A DNA stretch of 64,000 nucleotides from Proteiniclasticum ruminis (lineage in GTDB: Bacteria; Bacillota; Clostridia; Clostridiales; Clostridiaceae), in contig NZ_FOVK01000004.1 of the NCBI RefSeq assembly GCF_900115135.1, positions 62,001 to 126,000 of the forward strand, given 5' to 3'. Below are positions 8,498 through 16,824 of this stretch, piece after piece; position 1 is the first letter of the stretch; every line of letters begins with the position of its first letter. The notes below the pieces were generated by a model. It did not search any database. It was not told the origin of the DNA and worked only from the letters and a program-made list of their open reading frames with translations. A program made the translations under genes and the position numbers.

Positions 8498-9472
8498 TCA
8501 GTTCTCACGTTCAACAACCAGCTTTTTCCTCAGCGGGTACTGTAACAGTTTATCTGAATCCAGATTCTCCTTCTGAAGTGAAACAGCAGTCAATGAACTG
8601 TTGTCATAGGTCTTATAGTAGTAGATCCCTTTTTCCGTATTCACGCAGGAGCTGTAGATGGTGTATTCAAAGTGACCTCCTTCCACCTCCGTGCATCCCT
8701 TGGGCTGGGAAACGGCATCCAGTATATGGAAGAACTGGCTGACACTCTCTTCTTCTCCCTTGGGCTCATAGTCCTGGACCTTCACAAATGCAGCTCTCAC
8801 AAACCGTGAGCTGGAAGAAAGGTCCCCAGGCAGTCCCATACTGCCCATACCAAGACTGTAGGGTTTTAAGGGAAGCTTCTCTGAAAAGAGATTTACAGGA
8901 GTTTTTCCGGTAACCTGCATAAAGTCATTCAGACGATGAAGGTGGTAGGTGAACTCCGGATTATTCGCAAGGACTCCCACTGGATTCTCATGGATTTTCA
9001 GCCCGTCAGCCACGGATTCCACCACCAGGGACTCATCTTTATACGCGATCATATAATGCAGAGGTGCCAGTGGAACATCTTTAGAAAAAGGCTCATCATA
9101 AAGATGAATTTTTGAAAGAAGCTTTCTCACCTCTGCCATATTCTGGCATTGACCAAGGATCCAGAGAATGAACTCAAAAGGAGACACATTGTCTTTTCCT
9201 TCTTCAAAAGGATGAAACACCGCATTGCCCGGAAAATTAAGTCCAGCCATGCTGACCCCCTTCTCGTTGGTGGCGTCATAGTAGAGAGGATATCCTTCCA
9301 TCTCTGTAGCCATGCCGATGATGGCATAGTGATTTTTAAGCTCTCCCACAGAACGGAATTTCAGTGGAAAGTTCCGAGGCGTTATGGTGACTTTTTCATC
9401 ATAACTGTAGTGCAGATCCAGATTACGGCCAAAGTAAAAACCATCTGTCTTATAGTTCACAGCGGTACACAT
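8498..9472 (-). CDS. bsh: Bile salt hydrolase / choloylglycine hydrolase
   Basis: A 324-residue Ntn-hydrolase close in length to Clostridium perfringens CBAH-1 (329). After removal of Met1, Cys2 becomes the nucleophile. The active-site set is present: Arg16 and Asp19 (GRNLDLHYSY), Asn in VLANNPEF (about 173-180), and Arg in SSSRFVRAAF. The run GMGSMGLPGD is the loop also found in true bile salt hydrolases. The enzyme cleaves glycine or taurine from conjugated bile acids in the cytoplasm; penicillin V acylases share the fold, so activity on penicillin V or acyl-homoserine lactones cannot be excluded. An AGGAGG-type site precedes the ATG. It is monocistronic and suggests contact with an animal gut. 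Confidence 0.88.
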   Translation of the reverse strand: MCTAVNYKTDGFYFGRNLDLHYSYDEKVTITPRNFPLKFRSVGELKNHYAIIGMATEMEGYPLYYDATNEKGVSMAGLNFPGNAVFHPFEEGKDNVSPFEFILWILGQCQNMAEVRKLLSKIHLYDEPFSKDVPLAPLHYMIAYKDESLVVESVADGLKIHENPVGVLANNPEFTYHLHRLNDFMQVTGKTPVNLFSEKLPLKPYSLGMGSMGLPGDLSSSSRFVRAAFVKVQDYEPKGEEESVSQFFHILDAVSQPKGCTEVEGGHFEYTIYSSCVNTEKGIYYYKTYDNSSLTAVSLQKENLDSDKLLQYPLRKKLVVEREN

Positions 9473-9672
9473 AAATACCCCTCCTATGCTTTTCTTGTAT
9501 TATAGTATACTTTATTCAAGAAACTATGGAATTCACAAAATGTATACATACTACACGCTTCATTCAAAGATTACAGCGGTACGTATTGCGTGGATGCCTA
9601 TTCTCCCTCGCATTATCGCTTCTATTCATAATTTGATTGATTCAGCTTTTCACCACAAAAATTGAAATCATT

Positions 9673-9723
9673 CCAAAACAAGACCTGCGAAGATTGTATT
9701 ATTTCTCGCCGGTCTTGTTTTGG
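9673..9723 (-). terminator. Terminator of the glycoside operon
   Basis: A long stem of 13 bp (CCAAAACAAGACC with GGTCTTGTTTTGG) plus four more pairs inside lies 32 bases past the GH4 stop codon. The T-rich stretch sits within the distal arm. It closes the three-gene operon. Confidence 0.65.
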
Positions 9724-9755
9724 ATGGTTTCTGTATTTAGGTACAGCCTCTTGTA

Positions 9756-11078
9756 TTACTTGAGTTCAGGCCAATAATCTCTATTGACTTCTATGAGAGC
9801 GTCTAGAACTTTTCGAGCTTTCTTGGCATCCACAACAGTTCTATTTAATGTTAAAGCTTTCAGTGCTTTGCTGTATGAACCCTCAAAATATGCATCTGCT
9901 GTAAGTTTCTCATATGCAAGTTGCTGCTCTATCATGCCTTTATAAAACGTGTCAACATTCCCTACTCCATACGGTCTTGGCCCATTGGCACCTAAGGTTG
10001 CAGTGACCTCTACCATAGCATCGTTCTGAATGTTTCCAATAAGCCCGTTGTTCTCCACGATGACCACATACAGCCGATGTTTATTATACGCAATAGATTC
10101 CGCCACCTCCACAATCATGTCTCCATGTGCGTCATTATGAACTACATGGGCATTTTGAGTGGTACCTTCCTCGGCCACACGTCTGCATTCCTCGAAAACT
10201 CTCCTTTCCCGTCCCTCAATCACTTCATTGGCTCTTGTAAATTCCGGATTCATTTTTTTGAACTTATACTCTGGATACAGATAATACTGGAGATAGGTAT
10301 TGGGCAGGTATTCCGGGAAATCTTTCAGCATATCCTCCACCATGGCATAGGTCTCCAGCCACGACTTATCTCTCTGCTCCGCATCTGCTGGCGCAAAGCC
10401 CCTTTCCTTCACAATGTTCTTAATCACAGGAACCAGATCATTGCCCTCTTTGTCATAAAGATGGGTAAACCAGCCAAAATGATTGAGTCCAAAGTAGACC
10501 GGTTCAAACTCATAGGGATCCATGTCCAGAATCTTTCCATAGGATCGCAGAAGATTTACGGGCTGGTCACAGATATTGAGAATTTTCTTGTCATCATGGA
10601 ACACCCGATTCAACGCTTCTGCCACAATCGCAGCGGGATTGGTATAATTTAGAATCCAAGCATCCTTGGCATACATCCTCACATCCTCCACCAGCTGAAT
10701 CATATCCCGGATGGATCTCATGCCATAGGCAAATCCCCCAGGACCACAGGTTTCCTGTCCGATTACTCCAAACTCCATGGGAATCTTCTCATCTTTTTCC
10801 CGCATCGTGTATCCACCTGTTCTCATCTGACAGAATACAAAATCTACATTTGTGAATGCTGTTTCTTTGTCAGTGGTGTAGTTAAAATCCAGCTCCGGAT
10901 ACTTTTCCTTGAATAGTATCTTTGCAAACTCACCAATGACACTCTGACGTTCCTCATCGATGTCATACATCACAAGTTTCCCAAGTGGGAACTCACTTTT
11001 CTTTTTACAAAGACTGTTGAGCAGCCCTGGTGTCCAGGTGCTTCCTCCCCCTACAATGACTATGTTGAACTTTTTCAT
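9756..11078 (-). CDS. GH4 6-phospho-alpha-glucosidase (MalH/GlvA type)
   Basis: A 440-residue family GH4 glycosidase, the same length class as B. subtilis GlvA. The NAD-binding GGGSTWTPG loop is at residues 10-18, CGPGG at 111-115. The Mn ligands are at Cys170 (within NICDQP) and His200 (GLNHFGW). The Asp after the Cys (CD-P) is the mark of alpha-specific members, against CN-P in 6-phospho-beta-glucosidases. It would hydrolyse phosphorylated disaccharides such as maltose-6'-phosphate delivered by the adjacent PTS, using an NAD redox mechanism. The start is the ATG after AAAGGAG; an ATG five codons earlier overlaps that site. It is the last gene of an operon with PTS EIICB and GH38, a mix that leaves the natural substrate open. 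Confidence 0.9.
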   Translation of the reverse strand: MKKFNIVIVGGGSTWTPGLLNSLCKKKSEFPLGKLVMYDIDEERQSVIGEFAKILFKEKYPELDFNYTTDKETAFTNVDFVFCQMRTGGYTMREKDEKIPMEFGVIGQETCGPGGFAYGMRSIRDMIQLVEDVRMYAKDAWILNYTNPAAIVAEALNRVFHDDKKILNICDQPVNLLRSYGKILDMDPYEFEPVYFGLNHFGWFTHLYDKEGNDLVPVIKNIVKERGFAPADAEQRDKSWLETYAMVEDMLKDFPEYLPNTYLQYYLYPEYKFKKMNPEFTRANEVIEGRERRVFEECRRVAEEGTTQNAHVVHNDAHGDMIVEVAESIAYNKHRLYVVIVENNGLIGNIQNDAMVEVTATLGANGPRPYGVGNVDTFYKGMIEQQLAYEKLTADAYFEGSYSKALKALTLNRTVVDAKKARKVLDALIEVNRDYWPELK

Positions 11079-11103
11079 GATAACTCCTTTCATAATAAAC
11101 GAA

Positions 11104-11131
11104 GACAGGGCTCGTTCTGCGAAGCCCTGTC
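11104..11131 (-). other. Intercistronic hairpin between EIICB and GH4
   Basis: A perfect 9-bp stem (GACAGGGCT with AGCCCTGTC) sits in the 64-bp gap between the PTS gene and GH4. On the minus strand only TTCGTTTATT follows, so termination would be weak. It could stabilise the upstream message or set the ratio of transporter to hydrolase. Confidence 0.45.
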
Positions 11132-11142
11132 CCCTTTTATCT

Positions 11143-12774
11143 TCAATGCTGTTCCTGGCTTCTTAGCTCATAAACATAATTGTCTACAATATTTCTGATT
11201 TTGGTGATTCTGCCTCCATATACCACATGGATGGTATTCCGATCTGGTCTGATGATACCATTGGGATTGGATTTCTTGATGAGGTCTTCTTTGATTTTTG
11301 ATGCGTCCAAAACCTCCACTCGAAGTCTTGTAATACAGTTGTCAATATCTGTGATATTCTCTAGCCCACCTAAGCCTTCGATGATCTGCTTGGCAATGAC
11401 TCTGTCATCCTGTGAGATGGATACGGATCCTTGCAACTCCTCATCCTCTTCTGTAAAGTCAGACTCTCTTCTGCCTATGGTCATTACATTGAACTTCGTG
11501 ATGATGAACTTGTAAGTGAAATAGTACATGGCAAAGAATACTGGACCTGCAAGCAGATAGAGATACCATTTGGTTTGTGCTCCTTGGAGTACTCCAAACA
11601 CAAGCCAGTCAATAATTCCACCTTGGATGTTCCCTATGGCCGCCCCGAAAAGTGCAGGCACCAGAAACGCCAGTCCAGCAAAGATTGCATTAACAATCCA
11701 GAGTATGGGTGAAATAAAGATGAAGGTGAACTCAATGGGTTCCGTGATTCCTGTCAAGATGACAGCTGTAACTCCCGCGAGAAAGAACTTCAGAACTCTA
11801 TCTCGCTTTTCAGGCAGCGCTGTATGATAAATGGCCATGACTGCAGCAGGCATACCGAACACCATATGCAGGATCTTTCCCTGTGCCAGGAATTGTGTGG
11901 CTTGCGTAGAGAACTGGAGCTGATTATCCAGCTGATACAGATAAATCTGAAGAGCTCCTACAAGGGATTCCCCATTGATGGTTTCTACTCCACCAAGAGC
12001 TGTAAACCGGAATGTCTGGTTGAGGATGTGGTGCAGTCCCGTCGGATTGATGATTTTTTCAGTAAATCCATACAAGAACACTCCAAAGAGTCCCGTTTCA
12101 CTGATCAGTTTTCCCATGGCGATGATGGCGGTATTGACTACTGGCCAAACAAAAGTCAGGAGAATACCTACAACTGCCATGATCAGAGCAGCAGCAATGG
12201 GCACAAAACGTTTGCCGCTATAGAAGGTCAGTGATGGATGAAGTTCAGTTTCCCTGAACTTGTTATGAATATATACTCCCATCAGACCCGCAATGATTCC
12301 GCCAATGACATTCGTGTTGTATACAAAGATGCCAAGAACATTGGTAAAAGCCGAATTTCTAAGAGTTGCATCCACCTGGTTTAATCCACTGTTCTGCATC
12401 AGATAGTCCACTGACGTTGTGGCTGATGTAAGCCCCTGAACCTGCAAAATATAGCTCATGCCCATAAGCATAGCGATATATCCCACAGCCCCTGCATATA
12501 CTGCTACCCCTTTGTCTCTTTTCACCATGCCTAATGGAATGGACATGGCAAAGAGCAAAGGAAGCTGCCCGAAGGGGAGTCCTGCCAGCCTTCGGATTAA
12601 GCCCAGGACATTCTGGATCCCTGTGTTTGCAAGAAAAGGCAGTGTCGCGATGATATTTTTGTTTTGCAGCGCTGCTGCGAGCCCAAGGAAAATAGCCATG
12701 AATGAGAGCAGACTGATTGGAAATAAGAGAGATTTGCCGAAGCTTTGAAAGTTTTTCTTGAAGTTAGACATCAT
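11143..12774 (-). CDS. PTS EIICB component, alpha-glucoside/maltose type
   Basis: A 543-residue fused PTS permease of the glucose/maltose family. The first ~420 residues are the polytopic EIIC domain, with conserved stretches such as NTNVIGGIIAG, FGMPAAVMAIYH and GITEPIEFTFIFISP, the last being the family signature. The C-terminal EIIB domain carries the phosphorylated cysteine at about residue 480 in NCITRLRVEV. There is no EIIA domain, so an EIIA-Glc from elsewhere must supply phosphate. The protein would import and phosphorylate a disaccharide for the neighbouring GH4. AAGGAG stands before the start. It lies 15 bases downstream of the GH38 gene, so co-transcription is nearly certain. Confidence 0.9.
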   Translation of the reverse strand: MMSNFKKNFQSFGKSLLFPISLLSFMAIFLGLAAALQNKNIIATLPFLANTGIQNVLGLIRRLAGLPFGQLPLLFAMSIPLGMVKRDKGVAVYAGAVGYIAMLMGMSYILQVQGLTSATTSVDYLMQNSGLNQVDATLRNSAFTNVLGIFVYNTNVIGGIIAGLMGVYIHNKFRETELHPSLTFYSGKRFVPIAAALIMAVVGILLTFVWPVVNTAIIAMGKLISETGLFGVFLYGFTEKIINPTGLHHILNQTFRFTALGGVETINGESLVGALQIYLYQLDNQLQFSTQATQFLAQGKILHMVFGMPAAVMAIYHTALPEKRDRVLKFFLAGVTAVILTGITEPIEFTFIFISPILWIVNAIFAGLAFLVPALFGAAIGNIQGGIIDWLVFGVLQGAQTKWYLYLLAGPVFFAMYYFTYKFIITKFNVMTIGRRESDFTEEDEELQGSVSISQDDRVIAKQIIEGLGGLENITDIDNCITRLRVEVLDASKIKEDLIKKSNPNGIIRPDRNTIHVVYGGRITKIRNIVDNYVYELRSQEQH

Positions 12775-12789
12775 TACGCTCCTTCTTAT

Positions 12790-15366
12790 TTATATTTCTT
12801 CCATTGAAGACAAAATTACTTGGAGAATTTCCTGAGGTCTCAACTGGGCCTTCTCCAACGGTCTTAGTTTTTCTTCCATGCCATTGGCAAGGAAGGTTCC
12901 TTCCGGAAACTCTACGGTGATATCTCTATTCTCTGGATTGAAGATTCTTACGAAAACCTCATTCCCTTCTTCTGTTCTCTTTACGGCCGACACCGCTGCT
13001 TCCTGTAAAGGAAGACTCAGCTTTTTCTGCGGCACAATCAAGGCATTTCTTCTGTTGATATTAAAACGGTTGAACTCTTTTTTATGGTATCCCATGATGG
13101 GTGTCAGATACTTTTTTGATTCTTTTGAAGGGTTCACGTCCTTCAGATGGAAGGAAAATGCAAATCTGAAGTGAAACTCCGTTCCCTGGAGCTGGTTGTC
13201 CGGGGTTTCGATCTCAATTCCTGAAGGCCTTCCAGGCCGATTGACAAGGTTTCTCTTGCCTAGATGAGAGAATGCTCGGAACAAAGTGAAATGAATCTGA
13301 TCCTCCAATACTTCATACTCCTTCAGTCCTTCAGAATAAAGGTATCCGCTTCCCCGGTTATCATAAAGAACCGCATAGCTTTGCATAGTTTCAATACTCA
13401 CAGGCTTCTCTACCCACTGATCCTTTTCCCAGATGGCGAGCTCCTCATTCAAATATACTTTCTTGTTCTGACTAGACAGATATCCATCCACCTGAACTTC
13501 ATCTACAGTAATCCCGGTTGAAAAAACTCCACGGAATCTGGAATCCTTCACTATATTTTTATGCTTCAGTTCACAGTATACTTTCGGGTCCTTTTCATAA
13601 AGTCGGAAAACCGCCTCAAAGGTCACCGTTTTATCTAGAACTTCCCTCTCTCTGCTCTCCTCGGACTCTGGCACGTTGAACTGAATGTACAGCTGAAGCT
13701 CCTGAAAACCCATTCCACTTCGTCTTTTTCCTGTAATCTCAGCTAAGTCCGCCGATCTGACAAGAAGATCCTTTACTGGTGGGGAATAATCATAGCTGTC
13801 TCCAGCATCTCCTGAGTTCTCGAGATAAAAGACATTCTGGTGATTAATACCGGTAATCTTATCCTCATAACTGATCTGATTTCCCTCTACCTTCAGTACT
13901 CCCCACACATTTTCGATGATGAGTGTCTCCTCCGCTTTCATGAGTGGTGCTACACTGCTAAGCTCCTCTTGCAGCTGAAGATATTTTACGGACAATCCAG
14001 CCATTTTATCTACTCTCAAAAGCAGTTTGCTCCGGTATACTTTGATATCCATGAGCCTTGCCGCCACCTGTCGGTCTGTAAGCCCCGCATCCTCTTCCTC
14101 TTGAGAAAGAAGGGAGAATGGAATCTCCTTATGATGCTCATCCAGAATCGTGAAGTTCTTTTGTCTCGTAAGTGTGACAAGTTCCACCATCTCCTCTTTT
14201 CTCTCTTCAGGCAATGGGTTCACCAAGACAATGGTGTTATTTTCAGGTCTTGCCAAGGACAGAAGCCTCAGATGCAGCTCCAGCTGTGTATCCACCATTT
14301 CTTTTGCATTCAGAAGTCTATGGTATATATCCCGGTTCACGGCATCCGAGTTGCATCCGCCGATGCTGTCATGGGCATGTACACCAAAGAGAATCTTCAA
14401 AATCTCTTCAATCACCCCATGCGGATACTCTATCCCGGCCTCCACACCAATGACTGCTAAGGGCTCCAGCTGATGAAACAGCTTATGTTCAATCTCGGTG
14501 TTCAAAAGTTTGATATCCATTCTGGTAGAGCCGATGGTTCTGTGTATTCTGGCGTGCTTGCTGTGTGTAAGCTCACCTTTCACAGTCTCCAGATTTTCAA
14601 GCGGAAGTGTGTCAAGATAGCTCTCAAAGTCACCAATCTCAAGCTCATCTTCCGGGTAAAGTTTTCTGAGTGTCTCAAGAATATCTTCAATATTTTTCTG
14701 GATCGGCATTTGATCATGACCGTTCATCACCAGTCTTCCACTTCCGCTTGAGTAGGTATCCAGAACCTTCATAATTTTCCCCATGCGTTTTTTCAGTGCT
14801 TCTTCTTCCTCTTCCAGATACTTTGCTCCCTGATATCCTGCAGCCAGGTTTACCCCAAGAATCTTTGTGCCATCTGTTCCTTCCCAGAAAAAATCTGAAT
14901 GCTGGGCTTTTAGCTCACTGAAACCTCTCCAGAAAAAAGTGGATCCTATGGAAAACGCTTTGTAAATCTGAGGCATCTGACTAGCATGACCAAATGTATC
15001 CGGCGCATAACCAATGAGCATTGGATCCCCAAACTCTCTTGCCCGTTTGATGCCATAGTAAAGATTTCTGAAAACAGATTCTCCATGAACCAGCAGCAAA
15101 TCCGTTTGAGTATAAAAGGGTCCAACCCGGAGCTGACCATTCTTTACAAACTTGCGCAGTCTTGCTTCTGCGCCTTTATCCATTTCCAGATAATCATCAA
15201 TCATCACGCTCTGTCCGTCTAATATATAAATACAGTCCGGATGTTCTTCCAGATACTCTAGGACTTCTTGCATATGGTTCCTGAGCAGTACTTTTGTCTC
15301 ATCCTTAGTGAAGTACCATTCTCGATCCCAATGGGTATGCATTAGGATTTTGATTTTTCTATTCAA
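12790..15366 (-). CDS. GH38 alpha-mannosidase (MngB-like)
   Basis: An 858-residue family GH38 alpha-mannosidase, very similar in layout to E. coli MngB (877). Zinc ligands His12 and Asp14 lie in HTHWDREW, the nucleophile Asp123 in YAPDTFGH, and a further zinc-site region in HAHDSIGGCN (330-338). HRTIGSTRMDIK (275-286) is also shared with MngB. The C-terminal half is the beta-sandwich. MngB cleaves mannosyl-6-phosphate-glycerate, and this gene is likewise paired with a PTS, so a phosphorylated alpha-mannoside is plausible. The start is TTG with AGAGGAG eight bases upstream; the first in-frame ATG is at codon 9, only a few residues before the zinc motif. First gene of the operon. Confidence 0.9.
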   Translation of the reverse strand: MNRKIKILMHTHWDREWYFTKDETKVLLRNHMQEVLEYLEEHPDCIYILDGQSVMIDDYLEMDKGAEARLRKFVKNGQLRVGPFYTQTDLLLVHGESVFRNLYYGIKRAREFGDPMLIGYAPDTFGHASQMPQIYKAFSIGSTFFWRGFSELKAQHSDFFWEGTDGTKILGVNLAAGYQGAKYLEEEEEALKKRMGKIMKVLDTYSSGSGRLVMNGHDQMPIQKNIEDILETLRKLYPEDELEIGDFESYLDTLPLENLETVKGELTHSKHARIHRTIGSTRMDIKLLNTEIEHKLFHQLEPLAVIGVEAGIEYPHGVIEEILKILFGVHAHDSIGGCNSDAVNRDIYHRLLNAKEMVDTQLELHLRLLSLARPENNTIVLVNPLPEERKEEMVELVTLTRQKNFTILDEHHKEIPFSLLSQEEEDAGLTDRQVAARLMDIKVYRSKLLLRVDKMAGLSVKYLQLQEELSSVAPLMKAEETLIIENVWGVLKVEGNQISYEDKITGINHQNVFYLENSGDAGDSYDYSPPVKDLLVRSADLAEITGKRRSGMGFQELQLYIQFNVPESEESREREVLDKTVTFEAVFRLYEKDPKVYCELKHKNIVKDSRFRGVFSTGITVDEVQVDGYLSSQNKKVYLNEELAIWEKDQWVEKPVSIETMQSYAVLYDNRGSGYLYSEGLKEYEVLEDQIHFTLFRAFSHLGKRNLVNRPGRPSGIEIETPDNQLQGTEFHFRFAFSFHLKDVNPSKESKKYLTPIMGYHKKEFNRFNINRRNALIVPQKKLSLPLQEAAVSAVKRTEEGNEVFVRIFNPENRDITVEFPEGTFLANGMEEKLRPLEKAQLRPQEILQVILSSMEEI

Positions 15367-15398
15367 TACCTCAGCTCCTCTTTTATCACTATATTTGG

Positions 15399-15413
15399 AT
15401 TATAACGGTTTCA
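15399..15413 (-). promoter_or_regulatory. -10 element with overlapping cre-like box
   Basis: On the minus strand a consensus TATAAT (15399-15404) lies 33 bases upstream of the GH38 start. Overlapping it, TGAAACCGTTATAA (15400-15413) matches the CcpA box TGWAANCGNTNWCA at all but one position. The -35 region is poor, which suits an activated promoter. Carbon catabolite repression by CcpA is inferred. Confidence 0.55.
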
Positions 15414-15436
15414 TAAGTTCTTCCGTTCCAAAGTTC

Positions 15437-15450
15437 TGGATAATTATCCA
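15437..15450. promoter_or_regulatory. Palindrome TGGATAATTATCCA, candidate RpiR operator
   Basis: A perfect 14-bp palindrome located about 33 bp upstream of the -10 element of the GH38-PTS-GH4 operon and next to the terminator of the RpiR-family gene. The site upstream of a weak -35 fits an activator such as GlvR, which is also an RpiR-family protein. Confidence 0.5.
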
Positions 15451-15456
15451 TAAGAA

Positions 15457-15486
15457 AAGTCCCATCTGTTGGGATGGGACTTTAGT
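15457..15486 (-). terminator. Terminator of the RpiR-family gene
   Basis: A strong hairpin AAAGTCCCATC/GGATGGGACTTT with a five-base loop lies just past the RpiR stop codon. It is symmetrical and should isolate the regulator gene from the operon it probably controls. Confidence 0.75.
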
Positions 15487-15493
15487 TATCCAT

Positions 15494-16204
15494 TTAGATT
15501 CGGTCTATGAGTTCGTTGACCATCAGAATAATGTGCAACTGCTGTTCTCTTGAAATTCCTTTCTGCTTATCCACGGGGACTTCATGATAAAAAGTCAAAT
15601 CACTGAATTGCATGAGGGTAGAGTCCTTCTTCGTAAGAGTCAGCACCTTCAGTCCTCTCTTTTGGGCTTCTTTTGCCATCTGATGACAACGCTGGGTTTC
15701 TCCTGAACTTGAGAGGATGATAATTGCAAAGTCCTCGAAATTTTTCAGCATCTGCACTTCCGCAATAATCGTCGAGGGAATCCCCTTATAAAGAAGCTGC
15801 CGTTGGAGATATAGCGCTGAGATATTAGATGCGCCTAGTCCAAAAAGAAGCAGCTTGCGTCTGTTCTCCGAAACCGCTTTTGCCACCTCATCCACGCTGT
15901 CAAAGGAAATCTTTCTGAGAATATATTCTGTATGGGCAATATGTTTTTCACTGGAGGACTTCATGAGCACAAGATCCTCCTCCACAGCATACTTCAGTTC
16001 ACTATACCCCCTAAAGCCTAGGATCTTGCAGGTTCTGTTTATTGTTGCTTGAGATGTGAAGCTCTCCGCTGCCACTTTGACAACAGAAATGTGGGGTATC
16101 CTATCAAAGTTCTTTTCCAGATAATCTAGAACTTCCATCTCGCTTCGGGTCACAGCTTTGTCAAAATTTCTCTCACGAAGCTGATGAATCACTCTATACC
16201 GCAT
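15494..16204 (-). CDS. RpiR-family transcriptional regulator
   Basis: A 236-residue regulator with an N-terminal RpiR-type helix-turn-helix (about residues 1-75; TSQATINRTCKILGFRGYSELK contains the recognition helix and the family's FRGY-EL motif) and a C-terminal SIS sugar-phosphate binding domain (about 105-230; LLFGLGASNIS and IILSSSGETQ are the phosphate loops). SIS domains sense phosphosugars, matching the PTS and GH4 genes downstream. GlvR of B. subtilis, from the same family, activates the glv operon. It is followed by its own terminator and then by the operon, so a separately expressed local regulator is likely. Confidence 0.88.
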   Translation of the reverse strand: MRYRVIHQLRERNFDKAVTRSEMEVLDYLEKNFDRIPHISVVKVAAESFTSQATINRTCKILGFRGYSELKYAVEEDLVLMKSSSEKHIAHTEYILRKISFDSVDEVAKAVSENRRKLLLFGLGASNISALYLQRQLLYKGIPSTIIAEVQMLKNFEDFAIIILSSSGETQRCHQMAKEAQKRGLKVLTLTKKDSTLMQFSDLTFYHEVPVDKQKGISREQQLHIILMVNELIDRI

Positions 16205-16228
16205 AGCGTACCTCCTGTTGGACTGCTT

Positions 16229-16804
16229 TTATCTAAACTTGATTCCTTCTCTTCTGCAGTGTTCCCGCATGCATTCATAGGCTTTCTGTGTCATGATGCA
16301 GTCTGCCATGGACCGGTGCGCTCCATCGCGCTCAATGCCGAACCTCTCCGTCAGATCCTGGAGTCTGTGTCTTGCGTTCTGGTAGAGTTTTCTGCTGATT
16401 CTCATGGTGTCCAGATAATCATTGGGAAATGGCGTGCTAAAGTGCCTCTCATAGGCAGCATTGAGAAATCCTAAATCAAAACTTGCATTATGGGCAAGAA
16501 CTGGACGTCCATCAAGAAAGCCATGAAGTCCAGGAAGTGCTTCTTCGATGGTAGGAGCATATTTCACCATATCATTGCTGATGCCTGTAAGATTTGTGAT
16601 AAACCCTGAGATTCTCATCTTAGGCCTCACAAGGGTAGAAAACTCCCCTGTTTTTATGCCATTTTGAAAAGCGATGGCTCCGATCTCAATGATTTCATGG
16701 GTCACAGGAGAAAGTCCGGTGGTCTCCAGATCCAGCACCACATACTCCTCCAGAAAATCTTCGATGTATTTCCCTGTTCTTGGAATGCTACTACTTTTTT
16801 CCAT
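16229..16804 (-). CDS. DEDDh 3'-5' exonuclease (DNA Pol III epsilon-like)
   Basis: A 191-residue stand-alone exonuclease of the DnaQ superfamily. Catalytic residues are visible: Asp25 and Glu27 in VLDLETTGLS, Asp110 in AHNASFDLGFL, and His163 with Asp168 in HRSMADC. NLTGIS near 71 is the substrate-side loop common to this group. Such enzymes proofread or trim single-stranded DNA or RNA. Without a helicase or polymerase domain its partner is unknown. It lies 20 bases downstream of the HAD phosphatase on the same strand and 24 bases upstream of the RpiR gene, so several of these genes may be read together. Confidence 0.85.
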   Translation of the reverse strand: MEKSSSIPRTGKYIEDFLEEYVVLDLETTGLSPVTHEIIEIGAIAFQNGIKTGEFSTLVRPKMRISGFITNLTGISNDMVKYAPTIEEALPGLHGFLDGRPVLAHNASFDLGFLNAAYERHFSTPFPNDYLDTMRISRKLYQNARHRLQDLTERFGIERDGAHRSMADCIMTQKAYECMREHCRREGIKFR

Positions 16805-16824
16805 ATCCCTATTCCTCTCATTAT

